Shown piece by piece: positions 18,682 to 27,388 of a stretch of DNA of 41,281 nt. The stretch lies in the NCBI GenBank assembly GCA_021780105.1, contig JAJXZJ010000050.1, positions 1 through 41,281 of the forward strand. Direction: 5' to 3'. The DNA is from a bacterium (GTDB lineage: Bacteria; Verrucomicrobiota; Verrucomicrobiia; Limisphaerales; J093). The notes below the pieces were generated by a model. It had not been told where the DNA came from. It did not search any database and was given only the letters and a program-made list of their open reading frames with translations. Position 1 is the first letter of the stretch; the number at the start of each line of letters is the position of its first letter. The position numbers and the translations under genes were made by a program.

Positions 18682-20012
18682 GGCAGTTGTTCGAGACGGC
18701 GGAGGTGCTCCTGATAGGTGGCATTCTGCGGCTCGCGCTGGACCGCTTCGGCCGCGGCCCGGCGCGCCTCCGCGGCCTGGCCGTTGACGAACAGCGCCCA
18801 GCCAAGCAGATCGTAATTCGCGGCGGTCGGCTGGCGGGCGACGAGCCGGCGGCACAAGACAAGCGCCTCGGGCAGGTCGCGTTTGGCGCCGAGGTAAAGG
18901 CGCGCGAGGTTGTTCAGTGCCTGCGGCTGCTGCGGGTCCAGCTCCAGCGCGCGCTGCAGTTCCGTGATCGCGGCGGGATAGTCCTTCAATTGCAGGAGCA
19001 ACGTCCCGAAGTTGACCCGGCAGTTTGCGTCCTTCGGCCGCAGCGTCACCAACTCCTCAAAAACGGCGCGGGCATCCGCCAGCCGGCCGGTCTGCACATA
19101 AAGCGTGGCGAGCAACTCGCGCGGCTGGGGGCTCTGGGCGTCAATGAAGATCGCCTGGCGGAGATGCGCCTCGGCGAACGCCGTTTTGCCCTGCTGGGCA
19201 AAGAGGATGGCCGCGTCGTCGTGAAAGCCGACCGCCAGGGCGCGCGTGGATTTTGCGTCGTCGCGCGCGGCGTTTTCGCGGTCCATATCCACGCGCTCCT
19301 GCCGTTTCAAGTCCTGGAAAATCTTGAGCGTATGCGCGGCGGCGTTGGTTTCACCGAGTTGCGTTTGGGCCTGGAAGAGAACGTAGAACGCATTCGCGAG
19401 GCCAGGATCAAGCCGGCAGGCTTTTTCCGCCTGTGTCGCGGCTTCCTGGGCGTGTCCCTGGTCCAGTTCCAACCGGCCGAGCAACAGCCGTGCCATGGCG
19501 TTGTCGGGTGCCTGGCGGATGGCGGTTGCAAACGCCTGCCGCGCCTCCTCGCGCTGGCCCAGGCGGTCCAGCACCATGCCGAGCCGGCGATAACTGCCCG
19601 CGATCTTGGGGTCGAGTTCCACGGCCTGGCGCAGACAGCCAAGTGCGTCTTCCATGCGGTCTTCACGAATGAACAAGTCCGCGAGAAAGGATTGCAGGTC
19701 GGCGCGCTGCGGCTCGCGCTTCAGCGCCCGGCGCACGAGCCGCTCGGCCTCGTCCGGCCGGCCGAGCTGACGTTGCAGTCGCGCCTCCAGCAGACAGACA
19801 TCGGCGCCGTCGCCCGCCTGCGCACGGACCATTTGGGCCACGGAGTAGAGGTAATCGCGGGCAGTGGCCGGCTTGAATTCCGGAAAGACGTTGGTTTCCG
19901 CCCTGGCTTCGCTGGCGAGGAAACAAACCACCAGCACGGCTTCGAACCGACGCCAGCGCGCCGCCCGGCCGATGCGACTTTGGGGTCTGGGTTCCAGCCG
20001 CACAGCTTCCAT
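18678..20012 (-). CDS. TPR-repeat protein, exported or membrane-anchored
   Basis: The 444-residue protein has a basic N-terminus and a hydrophobic stretch (RFEAVLVVCFLASEARA) that looks like a signal peptide or anchor. About nine to ten tetratricopeptide repeats follow, for example PDEAERLVRRALKREPQ, MEDALGCLRQAVELDPK, YPAAITELQRALELDPQ and AEARRAAAEAVQREPQ. TPR arrays are protein-binding scaffolds. Its stop overlaps the start of the CRTAC1 gene by four bases, so they are translationally coupled. TPR/CRTAC1 pairs recur in Planctomycetota and Verrucomicrobiota, which suggests the TPR protein binds or helps export its partner; that is inference. The ATG at 20010-20012 heads the transcription unit TPR, CRTAC1, VKOR. 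Confidence 0.87.
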   Translation of the reverse strand: MEAVRLEPRPQSRIGRAARWRRFEAVLVVCFLASEARAETNVFPEFKPATARDYLYSVAQMVRAQAGDGADVCLLEARLQRQLGRPDEAERLVRRALKREPQRADLQSFLADLFIREDRMEDALGCLRQAVELDPKIAGSYRRLGMVLDRLGQREEARQAFATAIRQAPDNAMARLLLGRLELDQGHAQEAATQAEKACRLDPGLANAFYVLFQAQTQLGETNAAAHTLKIFQDLKRQERVDMDRENAARDDAKSTRALAVGFHDDAAILFAQQGKTAFAEAHLRQAIFIDAQSPQPRELLATLYVQTGRLADARAVFEELVTLRPKDANCRVNFGTLLLQLKDYPAAITELQRALELDPQQPQALNNLARLYLGAKRDLPEALVLCRRLVARQPTAANYDLLGWALFVNGQAAEARRAAAEAVQREPQNATYQEHLRRLEQLP

Positions 20013-20236
20013 GGGACTGCAAGCAGTGTGCCGCAGCGAGATGCCGTGTCCAGCGAGAAGTGGCGAACATGTCAGAAACGCAAGGTCAGGGCGCCGCCTT
20101 TGCGGTTGCGTCGGCGCCGCGTTCGGCTTTCAATCGGCGCGCACCAGCTATGCGTAACGCGGCCACCCATCCACTCTGCCGGGCATCCGGCGGGCGCGTC
20201 TTTCACCGGCTGGTTCAACCGAACCCTGATGTGATT

Positions 20237-21472
20237 ATGTCCCCCGCCACCGAAACCTCCCCATCTCCGATAAACCGGCGTCAATTCCTCACCGGTACCA
20301 GCGCCGCCGCGCTCGGCTTCACGCTGCTCCGGCCGGAACTCGTCCGCGGCGACGACGCCAACCGCAAGCTCAACCTCGGTTTGATCGGTTGCGGCGGCCG
20401 CGGCAAATGGATCGCCGGTTTGTTCGCCCGGCACGGCGGCTACAACGTCGCCGGCGTGTGCGACTATTTTGCCGACCGTGCCAACGAGGCGGGCGAGCAA
20501 TTCAAACTGCCGGCGGCGAACCGTTACACCGGCCTGCACGGCTACGAACGGTTGCTGGCACAACCAGGCCTCGACGCCGTGGCGATCATCAGCCCGCCCT
20601 ATTTCCATCCGATCCAGGCGGCCGCCGCCGTGGACGCCGGCAAGCACGTCTATCTCGCCAAACCGATCGCCGTGGATGTGCCGGGCTGCCTCACGGTGGA
20701 GGAATCCGGCCGGAAGGCGACGGAGAAGAAGCAGTGTTTCCTCGTGGATTTCCAGACCCGCGCACATCCGGATTACCAGGAAGTGGCCAAGCGCATTCAC
20801 GCCGGGCAGATCGGCCGGATCGTTTCCATGGACGTCGGCTACCAGTGCGACACGTATTTCGAGGGCATGGACGCGGAGTTCCGGAAGAGCAACCGCGACG
20901 CCCAGGCGCGGCTGCGCGCGTGGGCGGTGGACCAGGTGCTGTCCGGCGACGTGATCACCGAACAAAACATCCACTCGCTGGACGTGGCGGCGTGGTTTGC
21001 CGACGCCGCGCCGGTTCGCGCCTACGGCACCGGCGGCCGGGCGCGGCCGTTCGTCGGCAACTGCTGGGACCATTACGCGGTGATCTTCTACTTCCCAAAC
21101 GAACTGACCGTGAGCTTCAGCTCCAAGCAGGTGGGCTACGCCTACGACGACATCATGTGCCGGGCCTACGGCATGAACGGCACGGTGGACACGCATTACG
21201 CCGGCAAGGTGACACTGCGGACGAAGGACGACGCGTTCAACGGCGACACGCGCAATCTCTACGAGGACGGCGCGGTGCGGAACATCGCGGCGTTCCACCG
21301 GGCCGTCACGGGCGGCGACTTCGCCAACACCACCGTCCCTTCCAGCGTGCGCAGCAACCTCACCACCATTCTCGGCCGCATGGCCGCCTACGGGAACAAG
21401 GAAGTCACCTGGAACGAGATGATGCAGAAACACGAGAAGCTGGAATTCGATACCACCAGTTTGCAGGACTGA
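20237..21472 (+). CDS. Tat-exported Gfo/Idh/MocA-family oxidoreductase
   Basis: From the ATG at 20237 the 411-residue product starts with a twin-arginine signal (INRRQFLTGTSAAALGF), so it is folded with its cofactor before export. The NAD(P)-binding Rossmann motif is LGLIGCGGRGKW (about 48-58). The family's usual EKP motif is VYLAKPIAVDV here, with Ala for Glu, a variant I recall from other verrucomicrobial secreted members. The substrate domain includes DVITEQNIHSLDVAAWF and WDHYAVIFYF. These enzymes oxidise or reduce sugars, inositols or keto-sugars; the substrate is not determinable. The frame is open upstream to 20060 but without homology. It stands alone, 135 bases before the DsbD-type gene and divergent from the TPR operon. 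Confidence 0.9.
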   Translation: MSPATETSPSPINRRQFLTGTSAAALGFTLLRPELVRGDDANRKLNLGLIGCGGRGKWIAGLFARHGGYNVAGVCDYFADRANEAGEQFKLPAANRYTGLHGYERLLAQPGLDAVAIISPPYFHPIQAAAAVDAGKHVYLAKPIAVDVPGCLTVEESGRKATEKKQCFLVDFQTRAHPDYQEVAKRIHAGQIGRIVSMDVGYQCDTYFEGMDAEFRKSNRDAQARLRAWAVDQVLSGDVITEQNIHSLDVAAWFADAAPVRAYGTGGRARPFVGNCWDHYAVIFYFPNELTVSFSSKQVGYAYDDIMCRAYGMNGTVDTHYAGKVTLRTKDDAFNGDTRNLYEDGAVRNIAAFHRAVTGGDFANTTVPSSVRSNLTTILGRMAAYGNKEVTWNEMMQKHEKLEFDTTSLQD

Positions 21473-21607
21473 ACCACGGTTTCGTTCAGCGTTCAAAACC
21501 GGCGCCGCGCCCGGCGGCGAAACCGCCACACGTCCGCGCCGCGGCAACTGCTTTGCCAAAGGCCACATGTTGAGGAACACTGCCGGCGGATTCGTATCCA
21601 ACGCATC

Positions 21608-23743
21608 ATGCAACGATTGATCTGGTTCCTGGTCGTTTTGCTCGGCAGCGCGGCGGCGCCGCTTCAGGCGGCGGCGCACACCACCGCGCAACTCCTGCTC
21701 GCCGCGGAAACCGCACGCCCCGGCGACACCGTGCTGGCCGGCATCCGGCTGCGAATGGCGCCGGGCTGGCACACGTATTGGCGCAATCCCGGCGAATCCG
21801 GCTTCGCCACCACTGTCGTCTGGTCGCTGCCGACGGGCGTGACCGCCGGTGAAATCCAGTGGCCGCCGCCGGCAAAGCTCGCCGCCGATGACCTGACCAC
21901 TTACATCTGCACGAACGAGATCGTTTTGATGGCACCGTTGAAACTGGCGGCCAACGCCGCGCCAGGTCCGCTCCAACTCAAGGCCAAAGTCTCCTGGCTT
22001 GAATGCCAGGAAGCCTGTGTGCCCGGCGATGCCGAGGTGCAGGCGACGCTCGTCGTCGGATCGGAAACCAAGCCCTCGGCCGACGCGCCGCTGCTCGCGT
22101 CGTGGCAAAAGCGTGTTCCCGCCGCCAACCCCGCGCTGGCGGTGCGCGCCACCTGGGCGCAACCACCGGCTGGCGAAACGAACGAACTGGTCATCACCGG
22201 CACGAGCGCCGGCGGCTTTGTTCCCGCTGACTTCATCGCGTTTCCCGATGACAAGGTTGACGTCCTGCCGGCCGTGAAAGTGCTGCCGGCGGACGCCGGC
22301 CAGTTTCGGCTGGGCAAAACCGTAAAGCGGTTGGGTGACAATGTTCCCGCGCGCCTCGCCGGCATTCTCTGGCAGCCGGCACAGGGCGACCAGCCGGCGG
22401 TTGCTTATGAAGTCGAGCTGGACCCCGGCGACAACGGCACCGCGGCCAAACTGACTTCGGCGCCAGCTTCGTCCGCGGCGCCGGCGTCGTTGTTCGCGAT
22501 GCTCGGGCTGGCGTTCATCGGCGGGCTGATTTTGAACGTCATGCCGTGCGTCCTGCCGGTGATCGCGTTGAAAATCCTCGGCTTCGTCCAGCAAAGCAAG
22601 GAGGCACCGGCGCGCGTGCGGCGGCTCGGCGTGATGTATGCATCCGGCGTGCTCGTCTCGTTTCTGGTCCTGGCGGGCGCGGTGATCAGTGTCCAGCAGG
22701 CCGGCGGCGGCGCAAGCTGGGGCATGCAAATGCAGAACCCGTTTTTCCGGCTGGCGCTGCTGGGCATCGTCACGCTCGTAGCGCTGAACCTGTTTGGGGT
22801 GTTTGAGGTGACACTCGCGGGCGGCGCGATGGGCGCGGCGGCCGGCCTCGCGGCGAAGGAAGGCGTGGCGGGCGCGTTCTTCAACGGCGTGCTGGCCACG
22901 GCACTGGCGACGCCCTGCACGGCCCCTTTTCTCACCGTGGCGCTGGGCTTCGCGTTCACGCAGTCACCGGTCGTGATCGTGCTGATGTTCGCGGCCACGG
23001 CGCTCGGACTGGCGCTGCCCTACGTGCTGCTGAGCTGGCATCCAGCGTGGCTGCAGTTCCTGCCCAAGCCCGGCGCGTGGATGCAGCAATTCAAGGTCGC
23101 GATGGGTTTCCCGATGCTGGCGACTGCCGTGTGGCTCTTCGACCTCTGCGCGCCGACCTACGGCGACGGCGGCGTGCTCTGGCTCGGACTGTTGCTGGCG
23201 GTGCTGGCGCTGGCGGCATGGGTATGGGGCGAATTCGTCCAGCGCGGAACGAAACGGCGCGGGCTCGCCGGTGGCATGGCCGTAGCGCTGACCGTGTTCG
23301 GCTACGCCTACATTCTCGAAGGTCAGTTGAACTGGCGGCATCCGGCGTCGTCCGGGCCGGCATCCGGCGCGGTTCAGGAAAGTGCCGGCGGCATCGTCTG
23401 GCAGCCGTGGAGCACCGAGGCCGTGAACCAGCTTCGCGCCGAAGGCCGGCCGGTGCTCGTGGATTTCACCGCCCGCTGGTGCCTGACGTGCAAGGTGAAT
23501 GAGAAGTTCGCCCTCGACGTGCCCAGCGTGCGCGCGAAGCTCAAGGACACCGGCGCCGTGGCGTTACGGGCCGATTACACGAACCCCGACCCGCGCATCA
23601 CCGCGGAACTCAAGCGCCACGACCGCGCCGGCGTGCCGCTGGTGCTGGTGTTTCCCAAGGAGGCCAGCCGCCCCGCCATCGTCCTGCCGGCGACGCTCAC
23701 GCCGGGCATCGTCCTGGACGCGCTGGCCGAGGCGACGAAGTAA
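21608..23743 (+). CDS. dsbD: DsbD/ScsB-type thiol:disulfide interchange protein
   Basis: DsbD-type proteins carry electrons from cytoplasmic thioredoxin to the periplasm to reduce disulfides. The 711-residue protein has a signal peptide (1-22) and a periplasmic N-terminal domain of the ScsB kind containing WLECQEACVPG (Cys133, Cys137). The eight-helix membrane domain (about 295-570) has its cysteine pair in NVMPCVLP (Cys314) and ATPCTAPF (Cys437). A C-terminal thioredoxin domain has FTARWCLTCKVNE (CLTC, 625-628). All three redox pairs are present. With the VKOR-thioredoxin fusion 5 kb away, the region encodes both oxidising and reducing arms of envelope thiol control. Cytochrome c maturation needs such reductant, which fits the cytochrome cluster downstream. 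Confidence 0.93.
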   Translation: MQRLIWFLVVLLGSAAAPLQAAAHTTAQLLLAAETARPGDTVLAGIRLRMAPGWHTYWRNPGESGFATTVVWSLPTGVTAGEIQWPPPAKLAADDLTTYICTNEIVLMAPLKLAANAAPGPLQLKAKVSWLECQEACVPGDAEVQATLVVGSETKPSADAPLLASWQKRVPAANPALAVRATWAQPPAGETNELVITGTSAGGFVPADFIAFPDDKVDVLPAVKVLPADAGQFRLGKTVKRLGDNVPARLAGILWQPAQGDQPAVAYEVELDPGDNGTAAKLTSAPASSAAPASLFAMLGLAFIGGLILNVMPCVLPVIALKILGFVQQSKEAPARVRRLGVMYASGVLVSFLVLAGAVISVQQAGGGASWGMQMQNPFFRLALLGIVTLVALNLFGVFEVTLAGGAMGAAAGLAAKEGVAGAFFNGVLATALATPCTAPFLTVALGFAFTQSPVVIVLMFAATALGLALPYVLLSWHPAWLQFLPKPGAWMQQFKVAMGFPMLATAVWLFDLCAPTYGDGGVLWLGLLLAVLALAAWVWGEFVQRGTKRRGLAGGMAVALTVFGYAYILEGQLNWRHPASSGPASGAVQESAGGIVWQPWSTEAVNQLRAEGRPVLVDFTARWCLTCKVNEKFALDVPSVRAKLKDTGAVALRADYTNPDPRITAELKRHDRAGVPLVLVFPKEASRPAIVLPATLTPGIVLDALAEATK

Positions 23744-23872
23744 CGCGGCGTGCGTCCGGCGCGGAAGCGTGTTCCCGCCGCCCACGACCGCGACTGGGCG
23801 GGAAACGGGCGCAAAATGGCACGCGGTCGAAAGCCTTGCAGGGATTCTAATTAATGGTATTACTAGTGGCCA

Positions 23873-24766
23873 GTGAAGCCGCTGATCTTCGACGATCTGG
23901 CACGTCTGCCTGTTCTTCAGTTTTACGAGGAGGCGTTTCGCAAGGCAACCGGTGTGCCGCTCAAGATTGTTCCCGCGCAGGAGCCGCCGGGGCGACTGAG
24001 TCTGGGGCCCGGGGAAAATGCCTTTTGCGCCTTGATGGGCAGCACGCCCGCCGGTTGCGAGGCCTGCCGGGCGGCGCAACTCCGCGCCCTGGGCGCCGCC
24101 GGCCGGAAGCTGGCCACGTGCCAGATCGCCTGCGCCGCCGGACTGACCGAGGTGGCGGTGCCGGTCGTGATCGGAGGCGGACACATGGCGACCCTGATCA
24201 GCGGCCAGTTGTTCCGCCGGGAACCGACCGCCCGTGATTTTGCCATGGTGGCCACCATGGTGGGTGGCGGCGTGAACAGCGACTGGAGCCGGAAGGCGCG
24301 CAAGGCTTACTTCGAGACGCCGGTGCTGACCGCGGAGCGGTTTCAAGCCGTGCTTCAGTTGCTGGAGGTGTTTGCGCAGTATCTGGGCGACCATGCCGGG
24401 CGGCAGGCGCTCGCGGCGGCGCAAGCCGATCCGCCGGCCGTGGTCAGCGCCAAGCAGTATGTCCAGAGCCACGCCGAGGAGCCGATCACCCTGGAACTGG
24501 TGGCGCGGCATGTTCACATGAGCCGGTTTTATTTCTGCAAACTCTTCCGCAAAGTCACCGGCATGACGCTCACGGACTACCTGGCGCGCGTGCGGGTGGA
24601 GAAGACCAAGGCGCTGCTCACGGATTCTTCGCTGCGGATTTCGGAGGTGGCCTTCGCGGTCGGTTTCGGTTCCATTCCGCAGTTCAACAGCGTCTTCAAA
24701 CGCCACGTCGGCATGGCGCCGTCGGAGTATCGCGCCTCGCTGCGCCCCCCGCCCCCGGCGGCGTGA
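23873..24766 (+). CDS. AraC-family regulator with N-terminal PocR sensory domain
   Basis: The 297-residue protein has a PocR domain (about 5-170), recognised from LPVLQFYEEAFRKATGVPL and the conserved cysteines Cys52, Cys62, Cys65, Cys83 and Cys87 (FCALM, GCEAC, ATCQIAC). An AraC-type double HTH follows (about 190-290: ITLELVARHVHMSRFYFCKLF and ISEVAFAVGFGSIPQFNSVF). PocR domains bind small ligands, best known for propanediol-utilisation control; some have been proposed to sense redox or hydrocarbon ligands through their cysteines. The start is GTG (23873). TTGCAG at 23836 and TATTAC at 23858 could form a promoter, leaving almost no leader. It faces the cytochrome/porin operon with a 254-base gap and probably regulates it. 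Confidence 0.9.
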   Translation: MKPLIFDDLARLPVLQFYEEAFRKATGVPLKIVPAQEPPGRLSLGPGENAFCALMGSTPAGCEACRAAQLRALGAAGRKLATCQIACAAGLTEVAVPVVIGGGHMATLISGQLFRREPTARDFAMVATMVGGGVNSDWSRKARKAYFETPVLTAERFQAVLQLLEVFAQYLGDHAGRQALAAAQADPPAVVSAKQYVQSHAEEPITLELVARHVHMSRFYFCKLFRKVTGMTLTDYLARVRVEKTKALLTDSSLRISEVAFAVGFGSIPQFNSVFKRHVGMAPSEYRASLRPPPPAA

Positions 24767-25020
24767 TTTAGCCCCTTTTCCCGCCTGCGGTCCACCATTT
24801 GCCCACGGAAGCCAACCGGCCAGCAGCAAAAGCCAACCCGCCAGTAGCCGCGCCGCCGGCCGATCCGCATCATGGCGGCATGGTCAGAGCGATCAAATAC
24901 CAGTGCTTCGAAGCCGTGACCGGGGCGGACGCGGGAGACAACTTGACGACGGCTGGCGCCGCCGCCCGCACTCCAGTTCACCTTGGCGGACTTCCCCAAC
25001 TCTGAACCGAACCTTCAATC

Positions 25021-25368
25021 ATGCCTATCATGAAACTACTCACCCTGACAGTGAAACGGCGGCTGCGAACCGTCCTGGGCCTGGTGGTGGTGGCCACCGC
25101 CATCAGCGCCGTGACCGTGGCGTTGACGGCTGGCGAATCCGCCAAACCGCCCACCAAGGCCGTGAAGAAGACGGTCAAGAAGAAGAAGCTCACCGGCTCC
25201 GAGCTGTATGCGATCAACTGCAACCGGTGCCATCCGGAGCGGTATCCCACGGAGTGGACGCCCAGCCAGTGGAAGACGGTCATGCTCCACATGCGGGTGC
25301 GGGCCAACCTGCCCGCCAAACAGGCCAAAGAGATCCTCAAGTATCTCCAGGAAGACGCCGGCAATTGA
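25021..25368 (+). CDS. Small monohaem c-type cytochrome
   Basis: The 115-residue product has a basic N-terminus and one hydrophobic segment (about 18-37), either a signal peptide or membrane anchor. A lysine-rich linker follows (KAVKKTVKKKKL), then a compact haem domain with a single CNRCH site (67-71). The downstream W-x2-V-M-x2-M-R pattern supplies a likely Met axial ligand. The domain resembles the cytochrome in gene 26790. Translation could instead start at the ATG at 25030. It lies 18 bases before the porin gene and is part of the same transcript. Its partner is unknown; electron shuttling to or from the periplasmic Rieske/cyt b block is the simplest guess. Confidence 0.85.
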   Translation: MPIMKLLTLTVKRRLRTVLGLVVVATAISAVTVALTAGESAKPPTKAVKKTVKKKKLTGSELYAINCNRCHPERYPTEWTPSQWKTVMLHMRVRANLPAKQAKEILKYLQEDAGN

Positions 25369-25386
25369 ACCAGCACGGAGCGACTC

Positions 25387-26775
25387 ATGAAAAAGCGATC
25401 TCTTTTTTTTGGTGCGGTGGCAGCCAGTTGCGCGGTGGGCGTCAGCCTGCCGGCCCCGGTCCGGGCGGCCGTGAGCGACGACGACTTCAACAGCCTGAAG
25501 CAAATGGTCCAGCAGTTGGGTGACAAGGTGCAGAAACTGGAACAGGTGCACCAGCAGGACCAGCAGTCCCATCAGCAGGACCAGCAGAAAATCCAGCAGC
25601 TCCAGCAACAGTTGGACCAGACCCAGCAGGTCGCCACCAACGCCGTCCAGAAGGCCGAGGCGGCGAGTCAGGCGCCGCCGGCGCAGGCGGTTCCTTCCGG
25701 GCCCGCAGCCAGGCACAACTTCCAGCTCGTCGGCGACGCCGAGACGGAATTCGGCCGCATTCAAGGACAGAAAAGCGCCTTTGCGATGGCCGATTTTGCG
25801 CCCATTTTCCTGTATCGGGCCAACGACGACATTCTGTTCGAGGCCGGGTTTGACTTCACGCTGTCAAACGGCAGCGGCCCCACCGCCAACACCAGCAGCG
25901 GCACGGCCTACAACTTCGACCTGAGCTTCGCCACCGTGGATTACGCGCTGAACGACTACATGACCGCCGTGGCGGGCAACATGCTGCTGCCGCTGGGCAC
26001 CTACACCGAGCGCAGCGCCGGCTGGCTCAACAAGTTTCCGGACAATCCGCTGCCACGCGGTCTCCTGCCCTCCAACGGCATCGGCGCGCAGTTGCGCGGC
26101 GCCATCCCGGTCGGCAACAACGGGCAGATGCTCACCTACGCCGTTTATGGCGCCAACGGACCGTCCTCCATGGATGGCACCGGCAACTCCAGTCAGTTGG
26201 ACTTGGGCGGCAACGTGGGCATTCTGAACAACTCCCTCTACGGCGGGATGACCACGTTCGATAATCTTGGCAACCTCCACTCCAATCCCAGCGGCGGCGG
26301 GCGGATCGGCTGGTTTTATCCGTTGAAGGCGCACTACGACCTGGAACTCGGCGTTTCCGGCCAGACAGGCGAATGGAACGACTTGGGCAACAATTGGTCG
26401 GCGCTCGTGTTTGATGCCTCCCTGCACCTCAGCCCCTACCTCGAGGTCAAGGGCGAATACATCAACACCTGGGTGGACACGACCGATCTCGGCACGATCC
26501 GCCCGAACGGGTGGTGGACACAGGCAGGCTACAAACTTTCGGGCCTGAATCTGGACCTGCCGATGATCAACAACGTCGAACTGGTCGGCCGCTATGACCG
26601 GACCGACGACGTGCTGTTCGGCGCCAAGGCGCAGCGCTACACGGCGGGCTTTGTCTATTACTTCACGAACACCTTGCTGCTGGAAGGCGACTACGAATGG
26701 CTTCACAACACGGGGAGCAACGCCGCCCAAATCCCCAACAACGAAATGCTTTTCCAACTCTCCTACGGATTCTAA
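25387..26775 (+). CDS. Outer-membrane porin with N-terminal coiled coil
   Basis: The 462-residue protein has a Sec signal peptide (1-27) and a Gln-rich coiled coil (about 35-95) with repeated QQDQQ units. A beta-barrel of about 330 residues follows, with alternating aromatic strands (MADFAPIFLYRANDDILFEAGFDF, HYDLELGVSGQTGEW, GFVYYFTNTLLLEGDYEWLH). It ends in LSYGF: a C-terminal Phe is the usual signal for the BAM insertase. The coiled coil is like that of trimeric porins that contact peptidoglycan. A phosphate-selective porin (OprO/P-like) or a generic anion porin are both possible. It sits between two monohaem cytochromes in one operon, which raises the option of a porin-cytochrome conduit, though neither cytochrome is multihaem. 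A good ribosome binding site (GGAG) precedes the ATG. Confidence 0.85.
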   Translation: MKKRSLFFGAVAASCAVGVSLPAPVRAAVSDDDFNSLKQMVQQLGDKVQKLEQVHQQDQQSHQQDQQKIQQLQQQLDQTQQVATNAVQKAEAASQAPPAQAVPSGPAARHNFQLVGDAETEFGRIQGQKSAFAMADFAPIFLYRANDDILFEAGFDFTLSNGSGPTANTSSGTAYNFDLSFATVDYALNDYMTAVAGNMLLPLGTYTERSAGWLNKFPDNPLPRGLLPSNGIGAQLRGAIPVGNNGQMLTYAVYGANGPSSMDGTGNSSQLDLGGNVGILNNSLYGGMTTFDNLGNLHSNPSGGGRIGWFYPLKAHYDLELGVSGQTGEWNDLGNNWSALVFDASLHLSPYLEVKGEYINTWVDTTDLGTIRPNGWWTQAGYKLSGLNLDLPMINNVELVGRYDRTDDVLFGAKAQRYTAGFVYYFTNTLLLEGDYEWLHNTGSNAAQIPNNEMLFQLSYGF

Positions 26776-26789
26776 CCGAAACTTTGTCT

Positions 26790-27275
26790 ATGATCACCAC
26801 GAACATGAACCGCCATTTTGCACTGCTCCTCCTGGGCGCGACCGTGCTTGCCTCCCCGGTGGGGGTGGGCACGGTCCGCGCGGAGGACCAACTGGACGCC
26901 GCCACCAAGGCGCGCATCGAGCGCTTTGAAAAGGGGCCGGCCACCATTGATGTCACCAAGTATCCGGATGGCATCAAGGACAACTACGACACCTTCCGGC
27001 AGAAATGCTCGCAATGCCACAAGCTGAGCCGGCCGATCAACTCCGACTACGCCACGCCCGACGAGTGGTCGCGCTACATCAAGCGCATGATGCACAAGCC
27101 CGGCTCGGGCATCAGCAACGGCGAAGGCAAGCAAATCTACGACTTCCTGGTCTATGACGCCAGCATCCGCAAAAAGGCGATGCTCGACGACAAACTGGAC
27201 AAGCTTCCTGCCGACGAGAAGGCAGCCAACGAAAAGAAAATCGCGCAAATCCACAAGAAATACGATGACAATTAG
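26790..27275 (+). CDS. Periplasmic monohaem c-type cytochrome
   Basis: From the ATG at 26790 the 161-residue product has a signal peptide (MNRHFALLLLGATVLASPVG, cut near AEDQ). A single haem site CSQCH (73-77) sits in a helical domain. It continues with WSRYIKRMMHKPGSGI (Met ligand candidates) and ends in a charged Lys-rich helix (AANEKKIAQIHKKYDDN). It shares the arrangement of CxxCH followed by W-x-(Y/V)-M with the cytochrome at 25021, so the two may be paralogues. An alternative start is the ATG at 26805. It begins 14 bases after the porin stop and precedes the oxidoreductase gene by 113 bases. It is likely soluble and so a carrier between the inner-membrane complex and something at the outer membrane. 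Confidence 0.87.
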   Translation: MITTNMNRHFALLLLGATVLASPVGVGTVRAEDQLDAATKARIERFEKGPATIDVTKYPDGIKDNYDTFRQKCSQCHKLSRPINSDYATPDEWSRYIKRMMHKPGSGISNGEGKQIYDFLVYDASIRKKAMLDDKLDKLPADEKAANEKKIAQIHKKYDDN

Positions 27276-27388
27276 GCGTCCGGGTTGATCTCTGTTGGCC
27301 TCGGCGCGAACAACCGCCCACCCGGTAAAACCGAATCGGCGCGCACACGGGCCACCACGAAAACACCGACGTCCAACTCCACCCCGGA

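Noticed and set aside
20072..22729. An 885-codon open frame on the minus strand
   Set aside because: Antisense to the Gfo/Idh and DsbD genes, His/Arg-rich, no motif; both opposing genes are well supported.
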